NCBI RefSeq assembly: GCF_001417775.1
Contig: NZ_BBZJ01000018.1
Location: forward strand, 269,942-333,941
Origin: Streptomyces sp. TP-A0356
GTDB taxonomy: Bacteria > Actinomycetota > Actinomycetes > Streptomycetales > Streptomycetaceae
Length of the DNA: 64,000 bases
Reading direction: 5' to 3'
Made by a program: the position numbers and the translations under genes. The stretch's first letter is position 1. Every line of letters starts with the position of its first letter. The notes below the pieces were generated by a model. The model made no database searches and was not told the origin of the DNA. It saw only the letters and a list, made by a program, of their open reading frames with translations. Of this stretch, positions 25,281-33,086 are shown piece by piece.

Positions 25281-26558
25281 TTGAAGCGAATCATGGCCGT
25301 CTACGGAACCCGGCCGGAAGCGATCAAAATGGCCCCCGCTGTCGAGGCGCTGCGGGAGTCGGCCGGCTTCGAGCCGCTGGTCGCGGTCACCGGACAGCAC
25401 CGGTCGATGCTCGACCAGGTGAATCGGCTGTTCGGCATCGAACCCGACTACGACCTGGACATCCTCAGCGCCGGGCAGACTCTGACCGACATCACCAACC
25501 GCACGCTGCACCGGCTGCGGCCCGTCCTCGAGAAGGAACGGCCGGACGCGGTGCTCGTCCAGGGGGACACCACCACCACGCTGGCGGGTGCGCTGGCCGC
25601 CTTCTACCAGAAGATCCCCGTCTTCCATCTGGAGGCGGGGCTGCGGACACGAAGCAAGTACGCTCCCTACCCGGAGGAGATGAACCGCCGGCTCACCACC
25701 CGGCTGGCGGACCTGCACCTGGCGCCGACCACGAACGCACGGCAGAACCTCCTGCGCGAGGGAGTCGGGGAGAAGTCGGTCGTCGTCACCGGCAACACGG
25801 TCATCGACGCCCTGCTCAGGACCCTTGACCGCACGGCCGACCAGGCGTCCGACCCCACCATGGAGCTCCTGGAGAAGGACCCCCGGCGAGTCCTCCTGGT
25901 CACGGCACACCGCCGCGAGTCCTGGGGCGAAGGCATGGAGTCCATCGGCGGCGCCCTCGCCACCCTGGCCGCGCTCCACCCCGACCTGCTGGTGGTCTTC
26001 CCCATTCACCGCAACCCGGCCGTACGGTCCGCCATCCTGCCCAAGGTCGCGGGACTGGAGAACGTCAGGGTGGTGGAGCCGCTGGACTACCAGGGCTTCG
26101 CCCATCTGATGAACCGTGCGCATCTCATCCTCACGGACAGCGGCGGTGTCCAGGAGGAGGGGCCCAGCCTCGGCAAGCCGGTCCTGGTGATGCGTGAGAG
26201 CACCGAACGCCCCGAGGGGGTGACCGCGGGAACCGTGGCACTTGTCGGCACCGACGGCGCGCGCATCGTGGCCGAGGTGACGCGATTGCTGCGTGACCCC
26301 GTGGCGCACGCCAGGATGGCGCAGGCCGTGAATCCCTACGGTGACGGGCGCGCGGCGGAGCGCATGGTCCAGGCCCTGGGGCACTGGTTCGGACTGTGCG
26401 ACGCACCGGCGGACTTCATCGGGGCGTCGGCCGTGGCCGCCGCGGCCACGGCCGGGGACGACGTCCCGGCGCAGTCTCGCCGACACGACGCGCTGGCCGC
26501 CGGTCTTGAAGGGGACGGGCTCCGCCTCTCCCTGTCGGGCGGCGTCGGCCACCCCTGA
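25281..26558 (+). CDS. wecB: UDP-N-acetylglucosamine 2-epimerase (non-hydrolysing)
   Basis: The 425-residue protein interconverts UDP-GlcNAc and UDP-ManNAc and supplies the WecC-like dehydrogenase. It has every family landmark: YGTRPEAIKMAP at the N-terminus, GQH near residue 45, VQGDTTTTLAGALAAFY near 95, HLEAGLRTR and EEMNRRL near 115-140, TAHRRESWG near 212, and TDSGGVQEEGPSLGKPVLVMRESTERPE near 285. The start is TTG at 25281, chosen because the family begins K(R/V)xxxxYGTRPE and a strong Shine-Dalgarno sequence precedes it; ATG at 25293 is an alternative. It is about 45 residues longer than usual, with a low-complexity Ala/Gly tail after residue 380. Monocistronic; it is followed by a 425-nt non-coding stretch. 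Confidence 0.93.
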   Translation: MKRIMAVYGTRPEAIKMAPAVEALRESAGFEPLVAVTGQHRSMLDQVNRLFGIEPDYDLDILSAGQTLTDITNRTLHRLRPVLEKERPDAVLVQGDTTTTLAGALAAFYQKIPVFHLEAGLRTRSKYAPYPEEMNRRLTTRLADLHLAPTTNARQNLLREGVGEKSVVVTGNTVIDALLRTLDRTADQASDPTMELLEKDPRRVLLVTAHRRESWGEGMESIGGALATLAALHPDLLVVFPIHRNPAVRSAILPKVAGLENVRVVEPLDYQGFAHLMNRAHLILTDSGGVQEEGPSLGKPVLVMRESTERPEGVTAGTVALVGTDGARIVAEVTRLLRDPVAHARMAQAVNPYGDGRAAERMVQALGHWFGLCDAPADFIGASAVAAAATAGDDVPAQSRRHDALAAGLEGDGLRLSLSGGVGHP

Positions 26559-26983
26559 AAGCAGCCGCCCTCGCTCACCGTGACCACAGGGCAGTCAGCC
26601 CGCCGCGGCACCCCGGCCCGCCCGATCCGCTTCCCGACCATGACCCGCTCGACGGGGACGGCCTGAACAAGCTTCCACGGAGGCCGACCAGGCCGTCACC
26701 GTCGCGGTTCATGTCCGCGGGCGGGCCCACCTCGGGCAGCGTCGGGGGAGGCGGGTGGCGGGTGGCGGGTGTTCCGAGGCCGGACGACGGCCCGTAGACA
26801 TCGGAACTAGGAGGCGCCAGGGGCTTTCCCGGTGCAGTCCGCCGAAACCCCGAGGGGCCACTGAGACCCCCCTGATTCTGCATTTCAGGGGCCCCCTAGG
26901 GGATGTCACAGGTCGGCCGCAAAGCCGGGCCCGTTGCCCCGGGCCCGGCACATCGCCCTCCGGGACCGGGTACGTTCGAGAGC
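26559..26983. other. Intergenic region after the EPS locus
   Basis: No convincing gene is present. A plus-strand frame at 26624-26674 reads DPLPDHDPLDGDGLNKL, reminiscent of calcium-binding thrombospondin-type-3 repeats, but it cannot be extended into a gene. A short GGCGGGTG-type repeat follows near 26750, and a hairpin lies at 26869-26891. The region marks the right border of the EPS locus. Confidence 0.4.
26869..26891 (+). terminator. Hairpin, possible terminator or attenuator
   Basis: CCCCTGA (26869-26875) and TCAGGGG (26885-26891) form a 7-bp stem with a 9-nt AT-rich loop, followed at once by the self-complementary CCCCTAGGGG. It could end the wecB transcript, about 310 nt upstream, or lie in the leader of the next gene. 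Confidence 0.35.
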
Positions 26984-27874
26984 GTGGCTGGATTCAGGAT
27001 CGGGCGCGGCCGGGACAACCGCGCTCCTCAAGCGCGACCGCAACGACCCCCGTACGGACGGCAGGCGCCGCAGGGCCCGTCGTACGGCTACCCCTCCGCG
27101 CCGCAGCAGCGGTACGGCGGAGCACAGCCCTACGGCGGCCACCCGCAGTGGCAGGCGCCGCAGGGCCAGGGCGAGCCGGAGTACTTCGGCGACGACGGCC
27201 GGGGCCACCCGCGGACCCCGGATCCTTACGCGGCCAACAACCCGGGCCACACCCAGGCCTTCTCCGTCGGCGAGGACCCCTACAGCGAGGGCGAGACCTA
27301 CCGCGCGGGCCAGGCCTCGGCGCCCCCGGTCGGTCCGCGCCTGCACTGGAAGGACCTGCTGCGGGGCATCGTGATGTCCCCGACGCAGACGTTCCTGCAG
27401 ATGCGGGACTACACGATGTGGGCCCCGGCCCTGATCGTGACCCTCCTGTACGGGCTGCTCGCGGTCTTCGGCTTCGACGGCGCGCGCCACGACGCGATCA
27501 ACGCCACCCTGTCCAGCGCGGTCCCGATCGTCCTGACGACGTCCGTGGCCATGGTGCTCAGCTCCTTCGTCCTGGGCGTGGTCACCCACACCCTGGCCCG
27601 GCAGCTCGGTGGCGACGGGGCCTGGCAGCCCACGGTCGGCCTCTCCATGCTGATCATGTCCATCACGGACGCGCCACGCCTGGTCGTCGCGATGTTCTTC
27701 GGCGGCAACGCGCCCTTCGTCCAGCTGCTGGGCTGGGTGACCTGGATCGCGGCGGGCGCACTGCTGACCCTGATGGTCTCCAAGTCCCACGACCTGCCGT
27801 GGCCCAAGGCGCTGGGCGCGTCGGCGATCCAGCTGATCGCGATCCTGTCGATCGTGAAGCTGGGCACCTTCTGA
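26984..27874 (+). CDS. Yip1-family membrane protein
   Basis: The 296-residue protein has a hydrophilic N-terminal third (residues 1-115) rich in Pro, Gln, Gly and Tyr (QAPQGPSYGYPSAPQQ type), then about five membrane helices beginning LIVTLLYGLLAVFGF, matching the Yip1 domain layout in actinobacteria. The start is GTG at 26984 (VAGFRIGRGRDNR), the usual N-terminus of streptomycete homologues as I know them; no good ribosome-binding site precedes it, so leaderless translation is possible. The function is unknown; Yip1 proteins act in membrane trafficking in eukaryotes, but nothing is established for bacterial members. The stop codon is inside a 23-bp tandem duplication, and a terminator follows at 27930. 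Confidence 0.82.
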   Translation: MAGFRIGRGRDNRAPQARPQRPPYGRQAPQGPSYGYPSAPQQRYGGAQPYGGHPQWQAPQGQGEPEYFGDDGRGHPRTPDPYAANNPGHTQAFSVGEDPYSEGETYRAGQASAPPVGPRLHWKDLLRGIVMSPTQTFLQMRDYTMWAPALIVTLLYGLLAVFGFDGARHDAINATLSSAVPIVLTTSVAMVLSSFVLGVVTHTLARQLGGDGAWQPTVGLSMLIMSITDAPRLVVAMFFGGNAPFVQLLGWVTWIAAGALLTLMVSKSHDLPWPKALGASAIQLIAILSIVKLGTF

Positions 27875-27902
27875 CCGAGAAGCTGGGCACCTTCTAACCG
27901 AG
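27857..27902. repeat. 23-bp tandem duplication spanning the Yip1 stop codon
   Basis: Two 23-bp copies (27857-27879, 27880-27902) differ only at TGA versus TAA. The unit contains the last four codons and the stop of the Yip1 gene. Being 23 nt, the second copy is out of frame. Confidence 0.9.
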
Positions 27903-27929
27903 GCCTCAAGCCTCGCCTGCCACGCACAC

Positions 27930-27958
27930 GGGCCCCGGCGCCGCGTCCCCCGGGGCCC
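27930..27958 (+). terminator. Terminator after the Yip1-family gene
   Basis: GGGCCCCGG (27930-27938) pairs with CCGGGGCCC (27950-27958) across an 11-nt loop and is followed by TTTCG. It is 56 nt past the stop codon and also faces the convergent ugd gene. Confidence 0.7.
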
Positions 27959-28020
27959 TTTCGCGTCCCCGCACCGGTCCGTCGTCGCCGGTCAGGACCG
28001 GCCGGGCCGCGGGTCCCCGA

Positions 28021-29346
28021 TCACTCCGATCCGGAAGCCCGTCGTGGACGGGCGGTGGCGCGCCCCACGCTCATGCAGATGAAACCCACCCGGGCCAGGG
28101 CGGCCGGGTCGAGCGTGTTGCGCCCGTCGAAGAGCAGCGGCGTGCGCATCAGGTCGCGCACCGCCTCCCAGTCCACCTCGCGGAGCTCGGGCCACTCGGT
28201 CACGAGCACGGCGGCATCGGCATGCGTCACGGCCTCCGCGACGGTCGGGTGACGCTCCGCCGCGTTCCAGGGTGCGGCGTCGGCCGGGCGTGCCACCGGG
28301 TCCCAGCAGGTGAGGGTGGCGCCTTCGGCGAGGAGCCGCGAGGCGAGGACGGTGCTCGGGGCCTCCCGCATGTCGTCGGTGCCGGGCTTGAACGTCATCC
28401 CCAGCAGGGCGATGCGGCGCTGGTTCAGGGTGCCGAGCTCGGCCTTCAGACGCTGGACGGCGCGGCGGGGCTGGAGATCGTTGACCTCGATGACGGCGTT
28501 GAGGAGCTGGAAGGAGTAGCCGGTGTTGCTCGCCATGGCGCGCAGGGCGCGGGAGTCCTTGGGGAAGCAGGATCCGCCGTAGCCGAGGCCGGCGTTGAGG
28601 AAGTGGCGGCCGAGGCGGTGGTCCAGGCCCACGGCGTCGGCGACGCGGGTGACATCGGCGCCGGTGGCTTCGCACACGGTGGCGCTCTCGTTGATGAAGG
28701 TGATCTTGGTGGCGAGCAGCGCGTTGGAGGCCAGCTTGACCATCTCGGCCGACGCGACGTCCATCCTCTGGACGGGACCGTCGATACCGGCGTGAAGGTC
28801 GGTCAGCAGGGCGGCCGTGGCTTCGTCGGCGGTACCGATGACGATGCGGTCGGGACGCAGGAAGTCCTCGACGGCCCGGCCCTCCGCGGTGAACTCGGGG
28901 TTGGAGGCGTAGCCGACCCGCTCCAGGCCCGCCTCGTCCAGGGCGGCACGGACGCGCGAGCCGGTACCCACCGGGACGGTCGACTTGACCACGACGGCGG
29001 CGAGATGGGAAGCCCCGCGCAGGGCGTCGATGACCGCCCAGACCCGGGACAGGTCGGCGTCGCCGGACGCGGTGGGCGGCGTGTCCACGCAGATGTAGGC
29101 GACTTCCGCCTCCGCGACCGCTTCGGCGGCGTCGAGCGTGTAGACGAGGCGCTCCTTGTTCTGCGCCAGCATGTCGCCCAGGCCGGGCTCGTAGATGGGC
29201 ACATCCCCGGCGCGCAGCAGCCGGATGCGTTCCGGCTGGATGTCACGGACCGTGACCCGGTGGCCCAGTTGGGCGAAGCACGCGGCCGTGACCAGGCCGA
29301 TGTATCCGGCGCCGAAGACGGCAACGCTGCGGCTGCTGCCCGCCAT
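28021..29346 (-). CDS. UDP-glucose 6-dehydrogenase
   Basis: The 441-residue enzyme oxidises UDP-glucose to UDP-glucuronate with two NAD. The NAD site is VFGAGYIGLVTAACFAQLGH at the N-terminus, with VDTPP near residue 85, STVPVGTG near 120, NPEFTAEGRAVEDFL near 145, and the catalytic Cys in YGGSCFPKDSRAL near 258-262. This is the Ugd branch, distinct from the WecC-like enzyme at 22801-24042. ATG at 29346 has GGAG 9 nt upstream; the open frame upstream lacks coding character. It is divergent from the small membrane protein and the processive glycosyltransferase at 29644-31256, which would use UDP-glucuronate if they make a hyaluronan-like polymer. Confidence 0.92.
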   Translation of the reverse strand: MAGSSRSVAVFGAGYIGLVTAACFAQLGHRVTVRDIQPERIRLLRAGDVPIYEPGLGDMLAQNKERLVYTLDAAEAVAEAEVAYICVDTPPTASGDADLSRVWAVIDALRGASHLAAVVVKSTVPVGTGSRVRAALDEAGLERVGYASNPEFTAEGRAVEDFLRPDRIVIGTADEATAALLTDLHAGIDGPVQRMDVASAEMVKLASNALLATKITFINESATVCEATGADVTRVADAVGLDHRLGRHFLNAGLGYGGSCFPKDSRALRAMASNTGYSFQLLNAVIEVNDLQPRRAVQRLKAELGTLNQRRIALLGMTFKPGTDDMREAPSTVLASRLLAEGATLTCWDPVARPADAAPWNAAERHPTVAEAVTHADAAVLVTEWPELREVDWEAVRDLMRTPLLFDGRNTLDPAALARVGFICMSVGRATARPRRASGSE

Positions 29347-29643
29347 GAGGGATGCTCCAATTCGTCGGGGGTCGAGGAGGCGTCGGCGCTGTGTGGGGCA
29401 GGCGGGGCGGCCTCGGGTTGCTCGCGGGGTACGCGCGTGAGGGGACGTCAGCAGCTGTCCGGATGACGGTCGGCCGGGCGTGTGCCCCGGCGCAGGAGAG
29501 TAAACGATTCTGCAGCGCTCAGCTGCAACTTCTCCAGATCGTCTCCTACTCCGAGATGAAGTATCTGGTTCAACTAATCGCATGATATACACGTCCTCCA
29601 CAACTCCTTCACTCCTGTTTCTTAACTCCTTGGGGGGAGCTCC
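29347..29643. promoter_or_regulatory. Divergent promoter region, AT-rich
   Basis: This spacer between divergent ugd and the small membrane gene includes one of the most AT-rich stretches in the window (about 29500-29630, for example CTAATCGCATGATATACA), consistent with a plus-strand promoter. A Shine-Dalgarno GGGGGGAG closes it at 29634-29641. Confidence 0.5.
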
Positions 29644-29865
29644 ATGTCCGGACACGGACAGCTTGCGCAGACCGGTATGCCCGCCATCGTGATCGGCGGC
29701 ATCACCTACCCGCTCGGCGGCTGGATGGTCGCCGCCGCCGTCGCCGTGGTGGTCGGCGCGATCCTCGTCGCGCGCTTCCGTTACCGCCCCGGCCTGGAGG
29801 CCGGGCAGGGCACGGTCGGCCAGGACGCCGCGTCGCAGGGCCGCTCCCGGCGCCGGCGCCGCTAG
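29644..29865 (+). CDS. Small single-pass membrane protein coupled to glycosyltransferase
   Basis: The 73-residue protein has a Gly/Ile-rich start (MPAIVIGGITYPLGG) running into one membrane helix (MVAAAVAVVVGAILVARF) and a basic C-terminus ending RSRRRRR, so the tail should be cytoplasmic. The ribosome-binding site GGGGGGAG is strong. Its TAG stop overlaps the GTG start of the next gene by one base (TAGTG), so the two are translationally coupled. I know no named family. A role as an accessory or anchoring subunit of the processive glycosyltransferase is inferred from coupling and size. Confidence 0.75.
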   Translation: MSGHGQLAQTGMPAIVIGGITYPLGGWMVAAAVAVVVGAILVARFRYRPGLEAGQGTVGQDAASQGRSRRRRR

Positions 29866-31256
29866 TGCAGGCAAGCACCCGCCAGGAACCGGTGCTGTCG
29901 GCCCATCAGCACCGGTCCGCAACGGTCCTCATGGGGATCGTCGTCATGCTGGCGGCAGCAGCCTGGGCCGGTCACCACGCGCTCAGCGCGTTCGCCCACG
30001 ACAGCCGGAGCCAGAGCCGTCTGACCGTGGTGTGGACCTCGCTGTTCGTCATCTTCCTGCTGCAGACGTTCATGTACCACCTCGAACGTCCGAGGAGGCT
30101 CACCCCGCGCATCGCGCGACAACTGCGCGATCTGCACGTGGCCGTCCTCGTCCCCGTCTACAACGAGGATCCCGGCTACCTCAAGCTCGGTCTGGAGTCC
30201 TTCCTGCGCCAGACCCGCCTGCCGGACTCCGTCCACATCGTCGACGACGGCTCCACCAACGGGGACTACGCCGACGTACGCGCCTGGTGGGAGCAGGCCG
30301 CGCAGCAGGCGGGCGTCGCCACCACCTGGCAGCGCGTCCCCAACGGCGGCAAGCGCCACGCCCAGACCCACGCCGTACGGGTCAGCCCCGAGGCCGAGAT
30401 CTACATCACCTGCGACAGCGACAGCTGTTTCGCGCCCACGGCAATCGAACAGGCCCTCATCCCGTTCTCACGCCCCCGGGTTCAGTCCGTGGCCGGCATC
30501 GTCATCGCGACCAACAACCGCGCGAACTGGCTCGTACGCATCACCGACCTCTGGTTCGTGGTCTGCCAGCTCGTCGACCGTTCCGGCCAGTCCGCCGTGG
30601 GGGCCGTCATGGTCAACTCCGGTCCACTGGCCGCCTATCGAGCAGCCGTTATCCGCGACAACCTCGACGGATACCTGAACGAGACGTTCATGGGACGCCC
30701 CGTGAACTTCTCCGACGACAGCATGCTCACCCTCTACGCGCAGGAGAGGGGACTGACCGTCCAGCAGCCCTCGGCGATCTGCTTCACCGCGATGCCGGAG
30801 AAATGGTCGCACTTCAATCGCATGTACCTGCGCTGGATGCGTGGCTCGACGATACGTTCCATCTGGCGTATGCGTTACCTCACACCGACGCGGCCGGCGT
30901 TCTGGTTGCACACGATGCGCTGGACCCAGATGGTCCTCACCCAGGTGGTCACCCTCTGGATGCTCGTCGTCGAACCGCTCGCCTACGACAACATGCCCCC
31001 CACCAGCATGCTGGTGGTGCCGTTCCTCATCGGCTGGGCCCAGGGCCTGCGCTACCTGAGCATCATCCGCTCCGACGAACGCATCCGCTCCCGCGTGGTG
31101 ACCTGGCTCGCCATGCCCGCGGCCATCCTGCTGGCCTGGACCGTGCTGCGCTGGCTGCGCTGGTACGGCATCATCACCTGCGCCAAGACGGGCTGGGGAA
31201 CCCGCCAGAACGGCGCCGAGGTCGCACTCGCCGACTCGGTGACGACGGCGGCGTAG
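29865..31256 (+). CDS. Processive family 2 glycosyltransferase, hyaluronan-synthase-like
   Basis: The 463-residue membrane enzyme has two N-terminal helices, a cytoplasmic GT-A domain and at least three C-terminal helices, as in HasA/NodC/cellulose synthases. Catalytic landmarks are VPVYNED near residue 97, VDDGST near 126, CDSDSCF near 183 (the DxD), FSDDSMLT near 281 (catalytic base region) and LRWMRGS near 324, the QxxRW site, where the usual Gln is replaced by Met. Such enzymes polymerise and extrude a beta-linked polysaccharide from UDP-sugars. With ugd divergent next to it, glucuronate is a likely monomer, but the actual product is unknown. GTG start overlaps the preceding stop. Its own stop lies in the first unit of a 17-bp tandem repeat. 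Confidence 0.87.
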   Translation: MQASTRQEPVLSAHQHRSATVLMGIVVMLAAAAWAGHHALSAFAHDSRSQSRLTVVWTSLFVIFLLQTFMYHLERPRRLTPRIARQLRDLHVAVLVPVYNEDPGYLKLGLESFLRQTRLPDSVHIVDDGSTNGDYADVRAWWEQAAQQAGVATTWQRVPNGGKRHAQTHAVRVSPEAEIYITCDSDSCFAPTAIEQALIPFSRPRVQSVAGIVIATNNRANWLVRITDLWFVVCQLVDRSGQSAVGAVMVNSGPLAAYRAAVIRDNLDGYLNETFMGRPVNFSDDSMLTLYAQERGLTVQQPSAICFTAMPEKWSHFNRMYLRWMRGSTIRSIWRMRYLTPTRPAFWLHTMRWTQMVLTQVVTLWMLVVEPLAYDNMPPTSMLVVPFLIGWAQGLRYLSIIRSDERIRSRVVTWLAMPAAILLAWTVLRWLRWYGIITCAKTGWGTRQNGAEVALADSVTTAA

Positions 31257-31352
31257 GCGGAGGGTTCCTGTAGCCGGAGGGTTCGCGTAGCCGGGGGGTT
31301 CGCGTAGCCGGAGGGTTCGCACTAGGCGGGTTCGCATGACCGGCGGGTTCGC
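31253..31352. repeat. 17-bp tandem array beginning at the glycosyltransferase stop codon
   Basis: Units of GTAGCCGGAGGGTTCGC are nearly perfect at 31270-31286, 31287-31303 and 31304-31320. One divergent unit lies before (31253-31269, containing the TAG stop) and two decayed units after, to 31352. Confidence 0.88.
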
Positions 31353-31446
31353 GCAACCGCCAACGTCGGCGGCGCCGACGAGGCGCACGTGACCGACGAC
31401 GACAGCGTGACGGACGACGACCGCGTGACTGCGGCCCGCCGACCAT

Positions 31447-31478
31447 CGAAGCGCCCGTCAATGCCGACGGGCGCTTCG
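31447..31478. terminator. Strong hairpin terminator
   Basis: A perfect 13-bp inverted repeat (31447-31459 and 31466-31478, CGAAGCGCCCGTC) with a 6-nt loop. It probably terminates the glycosyltransferase transcript after the repeat array. Confidence 0.75.
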
Positions 31479-31592
31479 GCGTGACCGGGGGCGTCGGCGT
31501 TTCCTGGGGACGGGCTGGGCGGGGGCGGGCGGGGGCGTGGGCGTTCGCTGGCTGTGCGCCCGACGCCCTGCCACATAACCAGGAGCCCGGCT

Positions 31593-31724
31593 GGCCGGAA
31601 GGCCGGACGGAAGCCCGGAGACCGGAAGGCCGGAAAGCCGGAAAGCCGGAAAGCCGGACGGAAGCCCGGAAAGCCGGAACGGGAAGCCCGGAGAGCCGGA
31701 AGGCCGGAAGGCCGACTGCCCGGC
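31593..31724. repeat. Degenerate 9-10 bp GC-rich minisatellite
   Basis: About 13 short units of the type CCGGAAAGC/CCGGAAGGC/CCCGGAGA run through this segment, with exact runs of AAAGCCGG in the middle (about 31634-31655). Confidence 0.8.
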
Positions 31725-31909
31725 CGCCCGGAACGCCTACTCGGCCGGGATGACCGCCTCGGCCGCCACCCCGGCTCGTCGGCGGAAGGCCGCATGCTCA
31801 CGCCCTACGAGGCCACTACGGGGCCCCTTACGGGCGGCCCCGTACACGAGGACGACCGCACCGCTGCCCCTTCCGCTCCGGCGGCCGGCGGCCGGCGATC
31901 AAGCCCTGC

Positions 31910-32419
31910 TCAGAGCGCTTCCTTGGACGGAGTGATCGGCTCCCCCGCCTTACGGACGGGAGGCAGCACGCTCCACGGGAAGTTGATCCACTCGTCCGTC
32001 CGCTTCCAGACGTACTCGCACTTCACGAGGGACTGGGACTTCTCATAGATCACCGCGGAGCGGACCTCGGCGACGGTCTCCAGGCAGAAGTCATGCACCA
32101 GCTTGAGCGTCTTGCCGGTGTCGGCCACGTCGTCGGCGATCAGCACCTTCTGGTCGGTGAAGTCGATCACGTTGGGGACGGGAGCGAGCATGACGGGCAT
32201 TTCGAGCGTGGTGCCCACACCTGTGTAGAACTCCACGTTGACCAAGTGGATGTTCTTGCAGTCCAGGGCGTACGCGAGCCCACCGGCCACGAACACGCCG
32301 CCGCGCGCGATGCTGAGCACGATGTCGGGCTCGTAGCCGTCGTCGGCGATGGTCTGGGCGAGCTCACGAACGGCGCGCCCGAACGCCTCGTAGGTCAGGT
32401 TCTCTCGTACGTCGGTCAT
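31910..32419 (-). CDS. Purine-type phosphoribosyltransferase
   Basis: The 169-residue protein has the PRPP-binding motif VLIADDVADTGKTL (residues about 90-103) with the paired acidic residues and TGKT loop of type I phosphoribosyltransferases. SIARGGVFVAGGLA near residue 37 forms the second PRPP loop. It probably salvages hypoxanthine, guanine or xanthine, forming the nucleotide from PRPP; the base cannot be decided from sequence. ATG at 32419 is 7 nt after the dcd stop, so it is co-transcribed with dCTP deaminase as a small nucleotide-metabolism operon. The N-terminus VRENLTYEAFGRAVRELA is typical of the actinobacterial branch. Confidence 0.87.
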   Translation of the reverse strand: MTDVRENLTYEAFGRAVRELAQTIADDGYEPDIVLSIARGGVFVAGGLAYALDCKNIHLVNVEFYTGVGTTLEMPVMLAPVPNVIDFTDQKVLIADDVADTGKTLKLVHDFCLETVAEVRSAVIYEKSQSLVKCEYVWKRTDEWINFPWSVLPPVRKAGEPITPSKEAL

Positions 32420-32426
32420 GTCGCGC

Positions 32427-33002
32427 TCACACCTGGGTGCGGTGGAAGTTCACGAAGGAGCGGGAGGCGGTGGGTCCGCGCTGCCCCTGGTAGCGGGAGC
32501 CGTACCGCTCGCTGCCGTAGGGGAACTCGGACGGCGAGCTGAGCCGGAACATGCACAGCTGCCCGATCTTCATGCCCGGCCAGAGCTTGATGGGAAGGGT
32601 GGCGAGGTTGGACAGTTCAAGCGTCACGTGACCGGAGAAGCCGGGATCGATGAACCCGGCGGTGGAGTGGGTGACGAGCCCGAGCCGCCCGAGGGAGCTC
32701 TTCCCCTCCAGCCGCGACGCGAGATCGTCGGGCAGGGTGATGACCTCGTAGGTACTGGCGAGGACGAACTCCCCGGGGTGGAGGATGAACGGCTCGTCGC
32801 CCTCGGGCTCGACAAGCCGGGTGAGGTCGACCTGCTCGATGGAGGGATCGATGTGGGGGTACTTGTGGTTCTCGAACACCCGGAAGTAGCGGTCGAGCCG
32901 CACGTCGATGCTCGAGGGCTGGACCATGGTCGGATCGAATGGATCGATCACGACCCGCCCCTTGTCGATCTCGGTCCGGATGTCCTTGTCTGAGAGAAGC
33001 AC
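32427..33002 (-). CDS. dcd: dCTP deaminase
   Basis: The 191-residue enzyme deaminates dCTP to dUTP, the precursor for dTMP. Motifs are MLLSDKDI at the N-terminus, [10 protein letters not shown] near residue 28, [10 protein letters not shown] near 77, and [17 protein letters not shown] and [14 protein letters not shown] near 100-130, which form the trimeric active site. Length is normal. The start is GTG at 33002 with GGGGG a few bases upstream. An 18-bp hairpin (33020-33059) sits just upstream, between this gene and the zinc-ribbon gene, so dcd may depend on a promoter within or after the hairpin or on read-through. Confidence 0.95.
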   Translation of the reverse strand: MLLSDKDIRTEIDKGRVVIDPFDPTMVQPSSIDVRLDRYFRVFENHKYPHIDPSIEQVDLTRLVEPEGDEPFILHPGEFVLASTYEVITLPDDLASRLEGKSSLGRLGLVTHSTAGFIDPGFSGHVTLELSNLATLPIKLWPGMKIGQLCMFRLSSPSEFPYGSERYGSRYQGQRGPTASRSFVNFHRTQV

Positions 33003-33019
33003 CCCCCGAGAATACGCAA

Positions 33020-33059
33020 GGCGCGTGGGGTCGCCACAATCGTGGCGACCCCACGCGCC
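33020..33059 (-). terminator. Perfect 18-bp hairpin between zinc-ribbon gene and dcd
   Basis: Arms 33020-33037 and 33042-33059 (GGCGCGTGGGGTCGCCAC) are perfectly complementary with a 4-nt loop. It lies 27 nt beyond the zinc-ribbon stop on the minus strand and ends 17 nt before the dcd start, so it is a terminator or a leader hairpin of dcd. Confidence 0.75.
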
Positions 33060-33086
33060 CGGACCGCTATGCCACTACTGCTTCTG

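Larger units (their letters stand above)
31257..31909. other. 653-nt non-coding region with repeats
   Basis: This region lies between the convergent glycosyltransferase and phosphoribosyltransferase genes. It contains the 17-bp array, a strong terminator (31447-31478) and a CCGGAAAGC-type array (31593-31724). The frames that stay open here only translate the repeats and are not genes. Confidence 0.6.

Noticed and set aside
31322-31801. Minus-strand repeat protein (GFPAFR-type units)
   Set aside because: It only translates the CCGGAAAGC minisatellite; no start signal or domain.
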